DNA of 64,000 bases, taken from assembly GCF_018687095.1 (NCBI RefSeq), contig NZ_CP061286.1:248001-312000 (forward strand). Direction: 5' to 3'. The stretch is from Polynucleobacter sp. MWH-UH25E. GTDB lineage: Bacteria > Pseudomonadota > Gammaproteobacteria > Burkholderiales > Burkholderiaceae. Positions 27,042 to 34,774 of the stretch are shown one piece after another. The position numbers and the translations under genes are program-made. The notes beneath the pieces were generated by a model. The model did not search any database. It saw only the letters and a list, made by a program, of their open reading frames with translations, and was not told the DNA's origin. The number at the start of each line of letters is the position of its first letter. The first letter of the stretch is position 1.

Positions 27042-28181
27042 TTATTTTGGTTGATAGGGAATGTATCCCGTTACTTCTAATTTGTAACCAGAAAGACTTG
27101 GTACTGGACTTGGGTTGGCTAATAAACGCATCTTACCAACCCCAATATCTTTAAGGATTTGCGCACCGATTCCATAGCTACGGAAATCGGTTTTACGAGT
27201 AAGCGTTTGTTTTACTTCATCAGAGGATTGGTTCAGTTTTTTAAATTGCGCTAACCAGTCTTGATCATTGGGGGCAGCAATGCCTGCTGCATTGAGTAAA
27301 ACGGCAACTCCTGCAGGGGCGCTAGCAATCTCTTGGAGTGCTTGTGCTAATGGCCAAGAATGGGTGCTAACCTGAGAATCTAAAAAGTCCAAAACGGTTA
27401 CAGGCTCATGTACTCGTACTAGGGTTTCTTGCGCTTCGGATGGTTTGCCATGTACTAGTGCAATATGAATGCATGAGCTTGGGGTGTCACGATAGATAAT
27501 GCCCTCAAACTTACCCCATGGGGTGATGAATTCACGAACACCCTCACGCACCACAATACTTTCGTTTTGGCTACGGTATTTGATGAGATCGGCAATGCTA
27601 CCAATTTTGAGTTGATGTTCTTTGGCGAACTCTAGTAGGTCTGGCAAGCGTGCCATGCTGCCATCATCTTTCATGATCTCGCAAATCACCGCTGTTGGAG
27701 AGCAACCTGCCATTGCCGCAAGATCACAGCCGGCCTCTGTATGGCCAGAGCGAATCAATACACCACCAGGTTGCGCCATCAGCGGAAAAATATGACCAGG
27801 CTGTACTAAGTCGCTTGGTTTGGCATTCGGTGCCACAGCAGTCTTAATGGTCAAGGCGCGATCTGCAGCAGAAATACCAGTAGTCACACCAGTAGCTGCC
27901 TCAATCGAGACGGTGAAGTTGGTTCCCATGGAGGTGCCGTTATCGCGCACCATCAACGGTAAATTGAGCTGCTGGCAGCGCTCGCGGGTCAATGTCAGGC
28001 AAATGAGCCCACGACCGTGTTTGGCCATAAAATTGACTGTTTCTGCGCTGACATGATCAGCAGCCAAAACTAGATCACCCTCGTTTTCGCGATCTTCTTC
28101 GTCCACGAGAATGACCATGTGGCCAGCACGAAGCTCGGCAATGATTTCTTCTGTGGGGGAAAGGGTATTTGGCATAGCCAT
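27042..28181 (-). CDS. ribBX: RibBX: DHBP synthase fused to a degenerate GTP cyclohydrolase II domain
   Basis: The N-terminal half is 3,4-dihydroxy-2-butanone-4-phosphate synthase, with ILVDEEDRENEGDLV, GHIFPLMAQPGGV and RSGHTEAGCDL. The C-terminal half aligns with GTP cyclohydrolase II in position but lacks its zinc-site signature (HSECLTGDxFGSxRCDCG type); here that place reads RVHEPVTVLDFLDSQVSTHS with no cysteine. This matches the known RibBX hybrid, which lacks cyclohydrolase activity. The start is ATG 28181 or 28175; a longer frame to 28316 would overlap pilV. A separate ribA would be needed elsewhere. No FMN riboswitch is recognisable upstream. Confidence 0.88.
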   Translation of the reverse strand: MAMPNTLSPTEEIIAELRAGHMVILVDEEDRENEGDLVLAADHVSAETVNFMAKHGRGLICLTLTRERCQQLNLPLMVRDNGTSMGTNFTVSIEAATGVTTGISAADRALTIKTAVAPNAKPSDLVQPGHIFPLMAQPGGVLIRSGHTEAGCDLAAMAGCSPTAVICEIMKDDGSMARLPDLLEFAKEHQLKIGSIADLIKYRSQNESIVVREGVREFITPWGKFEGIIYRDTPSSCIHIALVHGKPSEAQETLVRVHEPVTVLDFLDSQVSTHSWPLAQALQEIASAPAGVAVLLNAAGIAAPNDQDWLAQFKKLNQSSDEVKQTLTRKTDFRSYGIGAQILKDIGVGKMRLLANPSPVPSLSGYKLEVTGYIPYQPK

Positions 28182-28298
28182 GTATTTTAAGCTGAGCAGG
28201 CGATTATCGTTAGTCTCCGACGGCATTCTTCTGCTTATCTGACGGTAAGACCCTCTGAGTCCTGTTTTATTAGCCTTTGGGGCTCTAGAAAATGCCAT

Positions 28299-28643
28299 AT
28301 GAGCCTCAACACCCAAAACCCAGCGAATGGATTTATCTTGCTCGAGGTATTAGTGGCGATGAGTCTCATTTTGGGTGTTTGGATGATTTCCATTGGCGCT
28401 TATCAAGGATTGGCTCTTCGGTTTAAGCAGCAGGAGAGCAAACGCTCCCATCTTAGGCAGACTTTTGATAGCTACGAGCTTGCAGAACAAGTTAGGGTTA
28501 ATAACGCCAATAACAAGCAAATCAGCCCACCCAGTAGTCCCAATATTTCCATTAAGGATGTGAAGCATGAATCTTCTCGAGTGTCTGGTCGGAATCGCGC
28601 TTTGCACCCTGCTAATAAATCCACTGCTAAAAATCAGCGCTGA
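28299..28643 (+). CDS. Type IV pilus minor pilin, PilV-like
   Basis: A 114-residue prepilin. The leader MSLNTQNPANG ends in Gly, followed by FILLEVLVAMSLILGVW with Phe at +1 and Glu at +5, the class III (PilD) cleavage pattern and hydrophobic helix. It is the first of four pilin-like genes and diverges from ribBX with about 117 bp between them. Its 3' end overlaps the next gene by 77 bases, which is long. It is shorter than usual PilV proteins. Confidence 0.72.
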   Translation: MSLNTQNPANGFILLEVLVAMSLILGVWMISIGAYQGLALRFKQQESKRSHLRQTFDSYELAEQVRVNNANNKQISPPSSPNISIKDVKHESSRVSGRNRALHPANKSTAKNQR

Positions 28644-29199
28644 TTTGTGGGTTAAGCAAATGGAGTATGAAAAATCTCAAGCTCTCACTTCAGAAGCGGA
28701 GCGCGCATTGGAGTTGATTGGGCGCGCTATTCGGATGGCGGGCTATCGAAATATGAAATCAGCTCAAGAGATTGCAAGCAAGAAAAATATCAAAAATTCA
28801 ATTGAGATTCAGAAGGGTGCCGGTTATCAGGGATCTGATTCTTTACTTGCGAGACACGAGTTATCAAATGAAATCGATTTTGATTGCATCGGAAATGTAT
28901 TAACGAACGATCGCACAAAACACAACTTAGCCTTGCAAGGTTTTTTAGTGGAAAGGCAAGCTGGCTTACCAAAGGGGGCGAAAATTAATGGTGGCTCACT
29001 AATGTGTCAGTCACTAGATCGTCAGGGCCGAATACAAAACACTACCCTGATGAACGGTATTAATCACTTAAAGATTGATGAACTAAACCCCTCTATAAAC
29101 CAGGGCCAAAGGGCCTTTAGGATCAAACTAGAAATGACCGATGGAGCTTCTTTGCAGAAGACATTCATGCGCACCTTCATCACCAGAAATCTCCCATGA
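28567..29199 (+). CDS. PilW-like minor pilin lacking a leader peptide
   Basis: A 210-residue protein beginning MNLLECLVGIALCTLLINPL, then RALELIGRAIRMAGYRN, typical of PilW. The initiator Met sits where mature residue +1 should be and Glu at +5, so no prepilin leader or Gly(-1) is encoded. In-frame upstream sequence is closed by a TGA at 28561. A frameshift linking it to the overlapping pilV frame is not obvious. The stop overlaps the next start by four bases (ATGA). Confidence 0.68.
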   Translation: MNLLECLVGIALCTLLINPLLKISADLWVKQMEYEKSQALTSEAERALELIGRAIRMAGYRNMKSAQEIASKKNIKNSIEIQKGAGYQGSDSLLARHELSNEIDFDCIGNVLTNDRTKHNLALQGFLVERQAGLPKGAKINGGSLMCQSLDRQGRIQNTTLMNGINHLKIDELNPSINQGQRAFRIKLEMTDGASLQKTFMRTFITRNLP

Positions 29200-29525
29200 T
29201 TTTGGCTTGGGTGATGTCATTATTACTTTTGTGTTCGTCTCTCATTATTTATCTTGAGAGATTAACCAGTCTGCGTGCGCTTGAGACAAAAACAATTGAG
29301 TATGCACAAGAGCGATTTATGTCTGCAGAGAGATCAGTTCTTGAATGCGAAGAAAATATTACTAAGGTATCTGCATTAATGGAAAATCACTGCTTCATTC
29401 AGTCTGTAGGCAAGGGCTTATGGCTGATTTCTAGTAAAGAAAAACCGAGTATTCACCTACATGTTTTGGTAGATGAAAAATTAGGTGTGATTACCCGCCT
29501 AAATTGGCGTCAAGCATTTGAATAA
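29196..29525 (+). CDS. PilX/GspK-like minor pilin component
   Basis: A 109-residue protein with an N-terminal hydrophobic helix (MILAWVMSLLLLCSSLIIYL) followed by a helical region and a small C-terminal domain with two cysteines (residues about 53 and 67). Position in the operon and helix suggest PilX. Like the gene before it, no leader peptide is encoded in frame upstream. Sequence identity to known PilX is too weak for certainty. Confidence 0.55.
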   Translation: MILAWVMSLLLLCSSLIIYLERLTSLRALETKTIEYAQERFMSAERSVLECEENITKVSALMENHCFIQSVGKGLWLISSKEKPSIHLHVLVDEKLGVITRLNWRQAFE

Positions 29526-29526
29526 A

Positions 29527-30075
29527 ATGCACCAACCGGAGTCAGGGGCAAGCTTGCTGGAATTAATGGCGGTGATGTTGATTATTGCTATTGCCACAAC
29601 TGTCACGATGCCACTACTGCAAAAGCAAACTGCCTCTCGCGAAATCGAATCAGTCGCCAGAAGATGGATTGCTCACGCTCAATTTGCGCGTCAGCATGCA
29701 TTGCACTTGGGTGAGTCTATGAGGATTGAACCTCTCTTGGACGGCAAGTGGGACGGTGGCTGGGTCATTAGTAGTGGTTGTTTAAGTAAATTTAGCAAGC
29801 CTGATTGCGTGAGCAAAGTATGGCTTTCTCAAGGGAGAATTGACCCCATCTTTTTTCGGGGTGGGGGCAGATACTTTATGGATCCCCATACAGGCAAAAC
29901 TGGAATTCTGTTTAATGCTGCAGGGGCTGCTAAAACAGCTCAGGGCGGTTTTGTTGCCAATCGTCTGGTATTGGGCCACCAAAGGTATCCGGGCTTAGAG
30001 CGCCAGCTGATATTGGGCAGTGGTGGGCGTTGGCGAATCTGTGACCCTGCCAGAGATACAAAGCGTTGCCATTGA
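29527..30075 (+). CDS. FimT/GspH-type pseudopilin
   Basis: A prepilin with leader MHQPESG followed by ASLLELMAVMLIIAIATTV, Glu at +5, then a GspH-like domain (ARRWIAHAQFARQHALHLG). I take the ATG at 29527; a TTG nine bases upstream at 29518 is possible. FimT is a minor pilin of type IV pili, associated in some bacteria with DNA uptake. It ends 16 bp before ribD, so the pilin genes and ribD-ribE may be one transcript. Confidence 0.75.
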   Translation: MHQPESGASLLELMAVMLIIAIATTVTMPLLQKQTASREIESVARRWIAHAQFARQHALHLGESMRIEPLLDGKWDGGWVISSGCLSKFSKPDCVSKVWLSQGRIDPIFFRGGGRYFMDPHTGKTGILFNAAGAAKTAQGGFVANRLVLGHQRYPGLERQLILGSGGRWRICDPARDTKRCH

Positions 30076-30091
30076 ATGGTTTAATAGATGC

Positions 30092-31207
30092 ATGTATACC
30101 GCTGTTGATCACCAATGGATGGGCGAGGCATTAGCCGAGGCTCAGAAAGCACTCTATTTGTCCAACCCCAATCCTCGGGTGGGTTGTGTCATCGTGAAAG
30201 ATGGGCGTGTGATTGGTCGAGGATTTACGCAACTTGTTGGTGGCCCTCATGCAGAAGTCCAGGCGCTGGCAGATGTCAAAGCGAATGGAAATGATTCTGC
30301 AGGCTCAACTATCTACGTGACTCTAGAGCCATGTAGTCATACTGGACGTACGCCACCTTGTGTTGATGCATTGATCGCTGCAAAGCCAGCCAAAGTAATT
30401 GCAGCAATGAGTGACCCAAACCCATTAGTTTCTGGAAATGGTCTTGAGAAATTAAAGGCTGCTGGTATTGAAGTGCAATGTGGCTTGATGGAGTCTGAAG
30501 CAAAGCAGTTGAATCGCGGATTTATTTCTCGAATGACTCGAGGTCTGCCTTGGGTGCGTTTAAAAATTGCGGCAAGTCTTGATGGAAAAACTGCCCTACC
30601 CAGTGGCGAGAGTCAATGGATTACTGGACCGTTGGCGAGAGCCGATGGCCATCACTGGCGAGCCCAAGCCTGTGCAATTGTGACTGGCGTTGGGACTGTC
30701 AAGGAGGATGATCCCACTCTCAATGTGCGCGATGTTGGAACACAACGCCAGCCTTGGCGAATTATTGTGGACTCCAAGCTAGAGACACCACCGAATGCGA
30801 AGATTCTGGAAAATATTGACCAATCCGGTGTAATCATCGTTTGCGCAAACTTGGATAGTCCAGAGGGCCAAGAAAAAGCAAAATCTTTTAAAGCAAGAGG
30901 CATTGAGGTCGTTGCGATGGCTAATGCTTTTGGAAAGGTGGATTTACCTAAGCTTTTTGCATATCTTGCTCAAGAGCGCGAGATGAATGAAATTCACATC
31001 GAGGCCGGCTTTAAGCTAAATGGTTCGATGTTGCGAGAGGGTTGCGTAGATGAATTGTTACTTTACTACGCACCATTCCTGATGGGCGAGGGCATTGGTA
31101 TGGCTAATGTCTCTGCCTTGGCTTCATTAAGTTCGCGCCAAGACTGGCAAGTCATTGATCAGAGCTTGATTGGTGACGACTTTAGGCTTAGGCTGATGAA
31201 GCGTTAA
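30092..31207 (+). CDS. ribD: Bifunctional riboflavin deaminase/reductase
   Basis: Deaminates and reduces the pyrimidine intermediate of riboflavin synthesis. The N-terminal deaminase has NPRVGCVIVKDG, GGPHAEVQAL and TLEPCSHTGRTPPC (zinc ligands). The C-terminal reductase begins PWVRLKIAASLDGKTALPSGESQ-like sequence around residue 150. I place the start at ATG 30092; a frame open back to 30020 overlaps the pilin gene. It is followed by ribE. Confidence 0.95.
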   Translation: MYTAVDHQWMGEALAEAQKALYLSNPNPRVGCVIVKDGRVIGRGFTQLVGGPHAEVQALADVKANGNDSAGSTIYVTLEPCSHTGRTPPCVDALIAAKPAKVIAAMSDPNPLVSGNGLEKLKAAGIEVQCGLMESEAKQLNRGFISRMTRGLPWVRLKIAASLDGKTALPSGESQWITGPLARADGHHWRAQACAIVTGVGTVKEDDPTLNVRDVGTQRQPWRIIVDSKLETPPNAKILENIDQSGVIIVCANLDSPEGQEKAKSFKARGIEVVAMANAFGKVDLPKLFAYLAQEREMNEIHIEAGFKLNGSMLREGCVDELLLYYAPFLMGEGIGMANVSALASLSSRQDWQVIDQSLIGDDFRLRLMKR

Positions 31208-31238
31208 TGACACTGAAGATACACACTAAAATCACTAC

Positions 31239-31856
31239 ATGTTTACTGGAATTATCACTGCCGTAGGTCAAATCAAAAGCACTCAAGCAAAGGGCGATGG
31301 CTTGCACTTAATCGTTGAGGTGCCCTCAGGTTATTTGGATGATGTGGCCCTTGGCGATAGTATTGCCATTCAAGGCGCTTGCATGACAGCGACGCAATTC
31401 AATGGCAATACTTTTGCTTTGGATATTTCTCGCGAGTCTCTTAATAAAACGGTTGGACTTGATCAAGTTGGCCCAGTTAATCTAGAAAAGGCACTGCGTT
31501 TAAATGATCGACTTGGAGGCCATCTAGTTAGCGGCCACGTAGATGGTATTGGTAAGGTAGCCCACTTTGCCCAAGTTTCTCAAGATGCTCATGGCTCTTG
31601 GTTATTGAGAATTGAAGCGCCAAAAGTGTTAGCGCCATTTTTGGCCTACAAGGGCTCTATCGTTGTGAATGGTGTATCGCTCACCGTCAACAAAACAGAA
31701 GACACTACTCAAGCTTGCATTGTCGATATCAATTTAATTCCGCATACCTTGCAAAGCACCACACTTGGAAATCTGAAACAAGGTGATGCAGTGAATCTCG
31801 AGGTAGATCTGATAGCGCGTTATGTAGCGCGGATGCTTGAAGCTCAGGTTAAGTAA
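31239..31856 (+). CDS. ribE: Riboflavin synthase alpha chain
   Basis: Dismutates two ribityllumazine molecules to riboflavin. Two lumazine-binding repeats are visible, each opening MFTGIITAVGQI-like and GGHLVSGHVDGIGKV. At 205 residues it is full length. It is 31 bp after ribD. With ribBX and ribH on the other side of the pilin genes, the window holds all riboflavin steps except GTP cyclohydrolase II. Confidence 0.96.
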   Translation: MFTGIITAVGQIKSTQAKGDGLHLIVEVPSGYLDDVALGDSIAIQGACMTATQFNGNTFALDISRESLNKTVGLDQVGPVNLEKALRLNDRLGGHLVSGHVDGIGKVAHFAQVSQDAHGSWLLRIEAPKVLAPFLAYKGSIVVNGVSLTVNKTEDTTQACIVDINLIPHTLQSTTLGNLKQGDAVNLEVDLIARYVARMLEAQVK

Positions 31857-31932
31857 TCCCAAGAACACTAATAATTTAGGCCTAATTGAGGGTATGCTTA
31901 AGCCATTCTGAAGGCGAGGTTAAATAACCCCA

Positions 31933-31962
31933 TTGATTATAGTCCCATTTTGGGACTATAAT
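31933..31962 (+). promoter_or_regulatory. higBA promoter with palindromic operator
   Basis: A perfect 10-bp inverted repeat (TATAGTCCCA at 31938-31947, TGGGACTATA at 31951-31960, 3-base spacer) lies between TTGATT (31933-31938, -35) and TATAAT (31957-31962, -10), spaced 18 bp. The -10 shares bases with the right arm. The next base run is only six bases before the higB ATG. A bound HigA repressor would block the promoter. Confidence 0.8.
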
Positions 31963-31968
31963 ACAACA

Positions 31969-32271
31969 ATGAGGGTCATTGCTAAAAAATGCTTAATAAA
32001 GTTTTGGGCCAAACACAAAGATTCTGAGCAGCCTCTCAAGGCTTGGTATGACGAGGCAATCAGTTCAGTGTGGCAATCACCCCAAGATATTAAAAATCAA
32101 TATCGAAATGCCAGTTTTGTTGGTAAAAACAGAGTGATTTTTAACATCAAGGGGAATGACTATCGGTTAATCGTTGCTGTTGCTTATCGTTTTGGAGTGG
32201 TTTATATAAAGTTTGTTGGAACGCACGCCGCTTATGATCGAATTAACGCAGAATCAGTGGAGATAGAGTAA
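31969..32271 (+). CDS. higB: HigB-type mRNA interferase toxin
   Basis: A 100-residue RelE/ParE-fold toxin that would cleave mRNA at the ribosome. Typical blocks: CLIKFWAKHKDSEQPLKAWYDEA, NRVIFNIKGNDYRLIV and YIKFVGTHAAYDRI. The ATG at 31969 is chosen because it starts the conserved domain; there is no Shine-Dalgarno sequence, and the -10 box lies so close that the mRNA is probably leaderless. The antitoxin gene follows two bases after its stop. Confidence 0.9.
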   Translation: MRVIAKKCLIKFWAKHKDSEQPLKAWYDEAISSVWQSPQDIKNQYRNASFVGKNRVIFNIKGNDYRLIVAVAYRFGVVYIKFVGTHAAYDRINAESVEIE

Positions 32272-32273
32272 CT

Positions 32274-32657
32274 ATGAAAGAATTAAAACCCATAAGGAAT
32301 GAAAAAGATTACATGTCTGCCTTGGCAGAGGTATCTCTGTTTGTAGATAAAGAGCCCAAAAAAGGAAGCAAAGAGGCGGATCGGCTTGAATTACTTTTGA
32401 TGCTCATTGAAGCTTATGAGGCGAAGCATTATTCAATAGATCCACCAGATCCAGTTGAGGCAATCAAATTTAGAATGGAGCAGGCTGGTCTAAAACCTAA
32501 GGATTTACAGCCCATGATTGGCGGATTAAACCGTGTTTATGAAATATTAAATCGTAAGCGGCCGTTAACTCTGAAAATGATTTGGAAGTTGCATTCCATG
32601 TTAGGAATACCTGCAGATAGTCTTATCAAGCAGGACGATGAATTACATCCCGCCTAG
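32274..32657 (+). CDS. higA: HigA-type antitoxin, HTH domain
   Basis: A 127-residue antitoxin. The C-terminal half has a helix-turn-helix of the Cro/XRE type (FRMEQAGLKPKDLQPMIGG, then VYEILNRKRPLTLKMIWKL). It should neutralise HigB and repress the operon through the upstream inverted repeat. It ends two bases from convergent queC, so the pair sits cleanly between ribE and queC. Confidence 0.9.
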   Translation: MKELKPIRNEKDYMSALAEVSLFVDKEPKKGSKEADRLELLLMLIEAYEAKHYSIDPPDPVEAIKFRMEQAGLKPKDLQPMIGGLNRVYEILNRKRPLTLKMIWKLHSMLGIPADSLIKQDDELHPA

Positions 32658-32659
32658 AT

Positions 32660-33397
32660 TTATTTGCGATAACGAGTTGGATCGCTCACATTAGCCTGCT
32701 TAAATCCAGCCTGCCTTAAGCGGCAAGATTCACATTCGCCACAAGCCTCACCTAAATCGTTTGCTTGATAGCAAGATACAGTTTGTGAGTAATCAACCCC
32801 AAGCGAGTTGCCTAGCTGAATAATTTCTGCTTTGGTGAGGTTAATGATGGGTGCATGTACACGGAAACGGTTTTCATTATTGGAAGCTTCTACCCCAGCC
32901 TTAGTGGCTAAGTTGGCCATTGCCTCAAAAGAGCGTACATATTCGGGGCGACAATCTGGGTAGCCTGAGTAATCTACCGAGTTTGCGCCATAGAAAATAT
33001 CTAGTCCGCCAAGTGCTTCTGCCCAGCCCAAGGCAAGTGACAGCAAAATCGTGTTGCGTGCAGGCACATAAGTCACAGGGATCTCTTGATCTTTTCCGGG
33101 GGTGATCGGCACTGCAATAGAGGCATCTGTTAAGGCTGACCCACCGAAACGGGTCAAATCTAAATTCACTACTTCATGACGAGCCACACCCACTTGTTTC
33201 GCAATGTGTTTTGCTGCAGCCAGTTCAGAGGAGTGACGCTGTCCATAACCTACTGAAAGCGCATAGGGTGTGTAGCCTAAATCTTTAGCAAGCGCTAGGA
33301 CGGTTGTGGAGTCTAGACCACCTGAAAAGAGAATGACTGCAGGTGCGCCTAGTTTACGTGGTGCAAGATTCTCAAAAGCGGCAGACAGCTTAGACAT
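32660..33397 (-). CDS. queC: 7-cyano-7-deazaguanine synthase
   Basis: ATP-dependent conversion of carboxy-deazaguanine to preQ0 in queuosine synthesis. PP-loop VILFSGGLDSTTVLALA near residue 20, YVPARNTILLSLALGWAEAL, and the zinc cysteines in CYQANDLGEACGECESCRLR at the C-terminus. At 245 residues it is standard. It lies 14 bp downstream of cpoB on the same strand, a common end to the tol-pal cluster. Confidence 0.97.
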   Translation of the reverse strand: MSKLSAAFENLAPRKLGAPAVILFSGGLDSTTVLALAKDLGYTPYALSVGYGQRHSSELAAAKHIAKQVGVARHEVVNLDLTRFGGSALTDASIAVPITPGKDQEIPVTYVPARNTILLSLALGWAEALGGLDIFYGANSVDYSGYPDCRPEYVRSFEAMANLATKAGVEASNNENRFRVHAPIINLTKAEIIQLGNSLGVDYSQTVSCYQANDLGEACGECESCRLRQAGFKQANVSDPTRYRK

Positions 33398-33411
33398 GAA
33401 GGCGTAAGTGT

Positions 33412-34143
33412 CTACTTTGTAGCAGCTAGAAGCTGTTGAGCATCTTTCGCTGCTTCAGTATCTGGATATTTAGCAATAATGTCACTAAAGGTTTTTTTGG
33501 CGGCTGCTTTGTTGCCACTTTCTAGTTGAGAATTTCCCAAAGTAACCATCGCTGCAGGAATGCGCGGATGGTTTGGGTATTTCTTAATCAAACTTTGTAA
33601 TTGGCTGATGGCCCCAGCGTAATCCTTATTGGCATACTTGCTATTACCACTCCAGTAAAGTGCGAGAGGCAAATATGGGCTCTTAGGGTATTTGGCAGTG
33701 AAAGCAGCAAAACCATCTTCAGCCTTTTTTAGATTGCCTGCCTGGAATGCTTTCAATGCATCATCGTAAGCTTTCTTTTCACCAGGCTGGACGGTGCCAC
33801 TCACGCCTTCGATCGTAACTGTACGTGGCTCAAAATTACCTAAGCGTGTATCGAGATCTTGGTAGTAAGTTTTCTGACTGGTCGAAATGTCTTCACTCTG
33901 CTTCTCAAGCTCTTCCACTTTTCCTCGTAGCTCTGCATTCTCAGTTTTGAGTTTGTCGATCTGGCTTTGGAGCTCAAGTTGAGTGGTAGCTAGTGACTTA
34001 CGCAAATCCAAAATGGCTTTGCGAGCCTCATCGTCTGAGAATAGCGCCCAAGCACTATTAGAAGCGCATAAGCAAAATAGGGCGGCACTTAAACAAAACG
34101 CTCGTGAGAGCGTTTGTTTGATGATGAGTGAAGAGCTATTCAT
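33412..34143 (-). CDS. cpoB: Cell division coordinator CpoB (YbgF)
   Basis: Periplasmic TPR protein that couples Tol-Pal energy to peptidoglycan synthesis during division. Signal-like N-terminus to about residue 33 (ending ASNSAWA), a coiled coil at about 45-85, then TPR repeats with YDDALKAFQAGNLKKAEDGF, YWSGNSKYANKDYAGAI and MVTLGNSQLESG. It starts immediately after the pal stop with no gap. Confidence 0.93.
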   Translation of the reverse strand: MNSSSLIIKQTLSRAFCLSAALFCLCASNSAWALFSDDEARKAILDLRKSLATTQLELQSQIDKLKTENAELRGKVEELEKQSEDISTSQKTYYQDLDTRLGNFEPRTVTIEGVSGTVQPGEKKAYDDALKAFQAGNLKKAEDGFAAFTAKYPKSPYLPLALYWSGNSKYANKDYAGAISQLQSLIKKYPNHPRIPAAMVTLGNSQLESGNKAAAKKTFSDIIAKYPDTEAAKDAQQLLAATK

Positions 34144-34647
34144 TTAGTTTGCAATGTACACAATATCAGCGCGGCGATTTTCTGCCCAGGCTGCTTCGTT
34201 ATCACCTTCCGCTCTAGGTTTTTCTTTACCAAAGCTGACGGCTTCCATTTGATTGTCTGATACACCCATCAAGTTCAATGATTTACGAACGGCATCGGAA
34301 CGACGTTGGCCTAGTGCCAGGTTGTACTCAGCGGTACCGCGATCATCGGTATTACCTTGAATAATGATCTTTTGATTTGGGTTGGCTTTTAAGTAGCTAG
34401 CATGAGCAGAAAGCATCTTTTGATATTTGGTTTGTACTGTGTACTCATCAAATCCAAAGTAAACACTCTTTTCAAAGAGTGGGCTCTTAGGATCGTTCCA
34501 TGGCTGCGAGCCAAAGCTTCCGCTACCACCAGCTCCGTTAGCGCCATCGGTGTCGTCTAACTTCACGCTTGAACAAGCCGCCATTAAGAACGCAGTAATA
34601 CTAATGATGGCTAGGGTTGCTGCACGGCGTGTGGTAGAAACTGTCAT
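34144..34647 (-). CDS. pal: Peptidoglycan-associated lipoprotein
   Basis: Outer-membrane lipoprotein that binds peptidoglycan and TolB. Lipobox MAACSS near residue 25, then an OmpA-C domain with VYFGFDEYTV, IIIQGNTDDRGTAEYNLALG and RRSDAVRKSL. Length 167 residues. It is 127 bp after tolB, and that gap holds a GC-rich hairpin, unlike the tight spacing of its neighbours. Confidence 0.97.
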   Translation of the reverse strand: MTVSTTRRAATLAIISITAFLMAACSSVKLDDTDGANGAGGSGSFGSQPWNDPKSPLFEKSVYFGFDEYTVQTKYQKMLSAHASYLKANPNQKIIIQGNTDDRGTAEYNLALGQRRSDAVRKSLNLMGVSDNQMEAVSFGKEKPRAEGDNEAAWAENRRADIVYIAN

Positions 34648-34698
34648 GATTTTCCTTTTCCTACAAACTCTGTGATGAAGTTGATATGTAATTCAGGG

Positions 34699-34732
34699 GG
34701 GGGCATATGCCAATGGTTAATATTATGCCCCC
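34699..34732 (-). other. Intercistronic hairpin between tolB and pal
   Basis: Arms GGGGGCATA (34699-34707) and TATGCCCCC (34724-34732) form a perfect 9-bp stem with a 16-base loop. On the minus-strand transcript it falls between the tolB stop and pal start. No T-run follows, so it is more likely an RNA stability or processing element than a full terminator. Confidence 0.5.
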
Positions 34733-34774
34733 AAGAGCATCCAAAATGCGTATTTCACCTTCAAAAAAGGTGTT

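Noticed and set aside
28182..28298. Possible FMN riboswitch before ribBX
   Set aside because: The gap has short matches such as GCCGTCGGAGA on the minus strand but lacks the AGCCCGCGAGC and GGTGAAATTCC core blocks of the RFN element.
34696..34703. Run of eight G as a phase-variation tract
   Set aside because: It is intergenic and forms part of a hairpin arm; no reading frame depends on its length.
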